Source of the DNA: Phorcus lineatus
Taxonomy: Eukaryota > Mollusca > Gastropoda > Trochida > Trochidae
Assembly (NCBI GenBank): GCA_921293015.1
Contig: OV121094.1
Span: forward strand, 7,554,764 to 7,618,763
DNA length: 64,000 bases
Reading direction: 5' to 3'
Shown one piece after another: positions 60,481 through 64,000 of this stretch. How positions within the stretch are numbered: position 1 is the stretch's first letter; every line of letters begins with the position of its first letter. The translations under genes were made by a program, and so were the position numbers. The notes beneath the pieces are model-generated. The model did not search any database, had not been told where the DNA came from, and saw nothing but the letters and a program-made list of their open reading frames with translations.

Positions 60481-60488
60481 ATATAAAG
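60481..60488 (+). promoter_or_regulatory. TATA box of the signal-peptide gene
   Basis: ATATAAAG lies 52 bp before the ATG at 60533. With a transcription start about 30 bp downstream, the 5' leader would be about 20 bp. Confidence 0.55.
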
Positions 60489-60532
60489 CTCCAGACCGGC
60501 GGCAGTGGATCGTTTGCTGCTTCTCAGTCATC

Positions 60533-60928
60533 ATGGAACGTTTACTGTGTGCAGTGTTCTTGGTCTTAATGCTAACTAAGTGTAACTGCACTGATAATAA
60601 GGAAGCCATTACGGAAATTCGTAATGATGAGTCTTTGCTGAAAGTACGCAGTCCTCGTGTCGGCTCAGAGTTGAGGAGACTGAAACAGGGACAACAGATG
60701 ATGAAGAGACAGCTTTCTAGTATGAAGAAGAGTCAAAGTCTCATTCTGTTCTGTTCAGCTGATTCAACCTATGAAACAGTCAAGTATTTTCTTACTCATA
60801 TGACGGTATCCCATGTGTTTGTCAAACAGTACTTGGACTTGGAATGCAATGAAATCATGAACCTTTGCTGTGGATATAAATACTCTTTTGATGTTATAAA
60901 TTATCTTCAATACATAGAGGATATTTGA
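60533..60928 (+). CDS. Secreted coiled-coil protein, first exon(s), ended by foldback element
   Basis: The frame opens with a clear signal peptide (MERLLCAVFLVLMLTKCNCT, residues 1-20). A charged heptad-like helix follows at about 33-67 (VRSPRVGSELRRLKQGQQMM and KRQLSSMKKSQ), as in the stalk of many secreted multimeric molluscan lectins. A TATA box lies just upstream and a broken copy of this 5' end lies at 52748. Residues about 68-126 match no known domain. The last residues (IEDI) and the stop are supplied by the start of the foldback element. Either the gene is truncated by that insertion or the true exon ends earlier at an unseen donor. The binding domain expected after the stalk was not found. 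Function unassigned. Confidence 0.6.
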   Translation: MERLLCAVFLVLMLTKCNCTDNKEAITEIRNDESLLKVRSPRVGSELRRLKQGQQMMKRQLSSMKKSQSLILFCSADSTYETVKYFLTHMTVSHVFVKQYLDLECNEIMNLCCGYKYSFDVINYLQYIEDI

Positions 60929-61311
60929 CATTTCTCGTCGGATACAATGAATATCTCATCGAGTGAAGTAGAAATTTATATTTTCACGAGTGGCGCAGCC
61001 ACGAGTGTAAATATATGATTTTCTACTTCACGAGATGAGATATTCATGGTATAAGACGAGAAATGTCAAATGTTCTATTTATTATGTTTCCCAAAACCCT
61101 GTAAATGACCCTATCTATATGAATGGAGAAGCTAAAACGCTTCGCTTGGGCGGCGGTTGCATGACGTCATTCAATTGTTTCATGACGTCACAGACGACGT
61201 CATATGATTGTTGCATCATTTCACGGAGTAGAATACCATTGTTATTTCACTCAGTGAAAATACGGGTTTTATTTTCACCGGTAAATGGCATATTTCACCA
61301 TTCGAAATATA
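60914..61311 (+). mobile_element. Solo arm of the foldback element
   Basis: This copy is closely similar, apart from small indels, to the left arm of the element at 45964-47014. It includes the 150-bp internal palindrome (about 60922-61071) and ends at the same ATTCGAAATATAATA. It carries two perfect CRE octamers TGACGTCA (61162-61169 and 61183-61190) and a third partial site. No inverted partner follows, so this is either a solo form or the basic unit from which the two-arm form arose. Confidence 0.85.
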
Positions 61312-61677
61312 ATACAATCTGTTCTTTGTTTTCCGGGTTTAAACACACTGTTTACGTTCTGTTGAGCACTAGATTACATAAAGCGTGAATCCCTCTTTTT
61401 TGATTTTGGTTTACATCTAAAAGTTGTGTCTTAAATTTTTAATATACTCTAAACTTTTTCGAACAAATATTGAGTTAGGGTCGAATGAACTCAATGTTGC
61501 CACTCAGGTTTACACATACAACGAAATTTAGTAACGATATTTACACTGAAATACATTAAAGGAATTACATACCATTGTGTAAAATACCCCTTCTTCTATC
61601 AAAAATAAATGTTCATGTTTTGGCCGGTGTAGAATACCATATCTGTTTAAGACGATATAAAAGAGATTTTATTACAA

Positions 61678-61730
61678 ACAGACAGACAGACAGGTTTATT
61701 CAGTATTAAAGGCCCAGTGGCCCAGAGTAC
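61678..61730 (-). repeat. (CTGT)n-tailed retroelement 3' end
   Basis: Read on the minus strand, CTTTAATACTGAATAAACC is followed by repeated CTGT. It resembles the short-repeat tail of a non-LTR element or SINE and is consistent with the 3' end of the LINE remnant to its right. Confidence 0.45.
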
Positions 61731-62029
61731 AATTGCAGGTGCATCATGACAGACTGATTTTATTACAGTTACTCCACGTGGTGAAGTTATGACTCATGCT
61801 TTTATATTTTTCTAAAAGTGTTACTCTAGGGTTAAGGTAAACAGTACAATAGCACTTGATATTCTACTTCAACACCACTCACAGTTGAAAGAGCCATCTC
61901 ATTTGCAAACATAAACACAAATAAAGCGGGATTTCAAGTTGTTCGATTTCTACTTCTCCATTGATGTACAGCTGGGAATACCAATCCCACATCAACAATT
62001 ACACAAATTAAAACTTTTTTGCACGGTTG

Positions 62030-62312
62030 TGTATGTCGTCAACTCCTGGAATGTTACACATCCTCCAAATGATAGACGGTGTACCATACCATGGAGCAAT
62101 AATAAATAATAATGATAATAACGACGATGATGATTATGATGATAATAATGCTTTATTACCCTCAAAAGGAATCCCTATTTTGAATCATGGGTTTGTGTAT
62201 GCTGTCAACTCCTGGAATGTTGCACAAATGTTGTTCCAAATAGTAGAGCCATAGTCGATGGTGGACCGTACAATGGAGTAGTAATGATGATGATAATAAT
62301 AATATTAGTAAT

Positions 62313-62389
<77 letters not shown>

Positions 62390-62500
62390 TGATAACAATG
62401 ATGATGATGAAGGTGATGACGATGATGATAATAATACTTATACTTTAGTACCCCCAAAAGGAATTCATTATAAATCATTACAGAGCTGGGGTTTGTCAAA
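62030..62500. repeat. 166-bp tandem unit with expanded AAT/GAT microsatellites
   Basis: GTCAACTCCTGGAATGTT occurs at 62038 and again at about 62203, and CCAAAAGGAAT-type ends follow each. Two copies of one unit are therefore present, each with its own trinucleotide tract. The second tract is much longer: (ATA)n at about 62316-62388 followed by GAT repeats. Frames through it (poly-Tyr on the minus strand) are artefacts. Confidence 0.75.
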
Positions 62501-63450
62501 AATTATAAATACTATCTCTGTTAGAAGGTTCATTTCTTGTATGAGTCCTAGTAACACGGTTTCGTCAGTAAACGTAACTGTTAGATTGTTTGGGTTGCTA
62601 CTGACATATTCATTCACGTAGAGAGTGAATAAATCCGAACACAACCTTAAAAGGCTCAAGCATCAGTATACAAGATAGAAGACCTACCTGAGGTCTAAAA
62701 GTTTAAAATGTCTTAGTCCATATTATTATATTGCAATTTGCACCTAAATTCAATAGTTTATCTACCAAAATTTGCGGCTTGATGGCATTGAATACGGAAG
62801 AAAAGTCTACAAACAAAATTCTCACCCATGATTTCAGTAGCTCTTTTGCTTAAACACGTTATTCAGAATCCAAAAACTTTAGCAACTTTATCTACCCATT
62901 CGGCATACAATGTTAACTTGTACGGATTTAGAGAGATAAAATGTTGATATAGTCGGCAGTACACATCGCATACTTGTTCACCAACATGTGATAGGACAAT
63001 GCTTGGCGTATTCTGAGTTTTGATAACTGCAATTTAACTGTTACATCGATGTTTTCTGTCCATTTGATATGAAGGATGTGCAGCACAGCTTCCCCTTTAC
63101 TGCTTATAAAGTCATGCGTGTCAATTCTTGCTTGGAGGCTGTTATATTCTTCAGGATGTTTCCGATTGCCTGTTGCATTGATTTTTTAATAACAGATCAT
63201 TTACAATGCCTTGCTTGACAGGTGTTGTTGACTTTAAATTGTGGTTCAACTTTCTATGTATCGTAGTTTTTTCATTTCTTTATCTAAAGGCATTGTTTCT
63301 GATTTGCTTTTAGTTTTGATATCTCGGTAGCACAGGACAAGTATTTCTTTTCGTTGAGAAGTAAATGTATTTTTTTTTACCCAAGGTTTGTCGTTTGCAG
63401 AGATTTTACCTTTTCCAGAGGATTCAATATTTATAACAATATCTTGAACT
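62480..63450 (-). mobile_element. Rex1/CR1-like LINE remnant
   Basis: On the minus strand, fragments in order are NDKPWVKK near 63400 (linker before the reverse transcriptase), ILFVDFSSVFNAIKPQILVD near 62820-62761, and LFTLYVNEYVSSNPN with VTFTDETVLLGLIQE near 62630-62545. They match the Rex1/CR1 pattern FxDFSSAFNTIxPxLLxxKL ... LFTLYTNDxxSxxPxxxxxKFADDTxxxGLI. The FADDT catalytic box is degenerate (FTDET), and stops and gaps separate the blocks, so this is inactive. The (CTGT)n tail at 61678-61730 may be its 3' end. Confidence 0.75.
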
Positions 63451-64000
63451 CAGTTCAGTCTTTTATTTTTTGAAAATTTGTAAGTTCATTGTGTTAACAG
63501 TAATTGTTGCAAGCTGTAAATTGGTTGCTGAACAGATGCAAGCTACAATAAATAGAAAATAAATGGATAAGTAACTTGCTTGAAATAACAGAAAATGAAT
63601 TAGGAAAAATATATTTTATAACCGAAGATATTCTTGAGGAATAAACATGTGATCACACAAATATTAATAAATAACTGTGATTTAGATAGGCTTATCTTAT
63701 ATTTTGGTGATGTTGGAACCTAGAAATTATACTTAAAATTTATGTGCATTGATAAAACCCTACAAAAGAGTAAAAGCTTGCTTGGACATGAAAGTCACAA
63801 CATGTGCTTTCAGCCATTGTAAATCGGATTCCCGCCAGGCAGAACCAGAAAAAAATACATTAGGTTATTAAACCTTAAAAACATTTTCAAAGCATGAATA
63901 TAAAGGTAGATTATAGGAAATAACAAGGAATAATACAAATTTGAAATATAATGACTAGTACCAAATAATTTAAATTAATTGATAATTATTACTGTTGCAA
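63451..64000. other. Right-edge flank, nothing recognised
   Basis: AT-rich DNA to the window edge, with no exon, repeat end or RNA gene identified. Confidence 0.4.

Noticed and set aside
62305-62499. Poly-tyrosine minus-strand frame
   Set aside because: A translation of the (AAT)n microsatellite.
1-64000. CRISPR arrays, LTR elements or integrated viruses
   Set aside because: The tandem repeats found lack regular spacers, and no LTR pairs, gag/pol/env-like sets or capsid genes were seen; all reverse-transcriptase traces are of the non-LTR type.

Overview
The window looks like nuclear DNA of a lophotrochozoan animal, most probably a gastropod mollusc (inferred). It is AT-rich, its genes have many short exons with GT-AG introns, and it is dense in DNA transposons, LINE remnants, a tRNA-like SINE and minisatellites. 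No bacterial operon, CRISPR array, rRNA gene or viral fossil was seen.

Layout. (1) 1-3335, minus strand: the first three coding exons of the 26S proteasome ATPase PSMC2/Rpt1, which runs off the left edge. Its third intron holds an apparently intact Tc1-type transposon (44-1576). (2) 3336-3544: a 209-bp bidirectional promoter. (3) 3545-20817, plus strand: a 16-exon gene whose exons keep one frame and give a 643-residue protein with a ubiquitin-like domain, about four membrane helices and an armadillo-like helical region. Its 7.5-kb intron 14 is mostly one 6.4-kb piggyBac-family element (13774-20218) with a full-length transposase and arrays of subterminal repeats. (4) 25145-35924, plus: a complete 12-exon CYP4-like cytochrome P450 of 515 residues. 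Intron 10 carries a minisatellite that appears to have grown from the exon/intron boundary encoding the heme-binding loop. (5) About 38600-39340, minus: a decayed LINE reverse-transcriptase fragment. (6) 40508-47866, plus: a five-exon gene for a secreted 265-residue protein with a PAN/apple-like N-terminus and a discoidin-like domain resembling the N-terminal domain of FBXL4. Its last intron holds a minisatellite, a 1-kb foldback element with CRE octamers and a 101-bp palindrome.

(7) 48461-50111: a degenerate Mutator-like element with iterated 13-bp end motifs and an 8-bp target duplication. (8) 52987-59200: a three-layer nest in which a mariner fragment is split by an L1-like LINE, itself split by a TTAA-flanked element. 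Just left of the nest is a partial, broken copy of the 5' end of the next gene. (9) 59661-59981: a SINE with a perfect 13-bp target duplication. (10) 60533-60928: the start of a signal-peptide protein whose frame is ended by a solo copy of the foldback element. (11) 61680-63450: a Rex1/CR1-like LINE remnant, minus strand, with microsatellite expansions.

The host genes do not form one pathway. The closest link is the head-to-head pairing of a proteasome ATPase gene with a gene for a membrane protein bearing a ubiquitin-like domain. All functions are read from family motifs recalled from memory; no database search was run.
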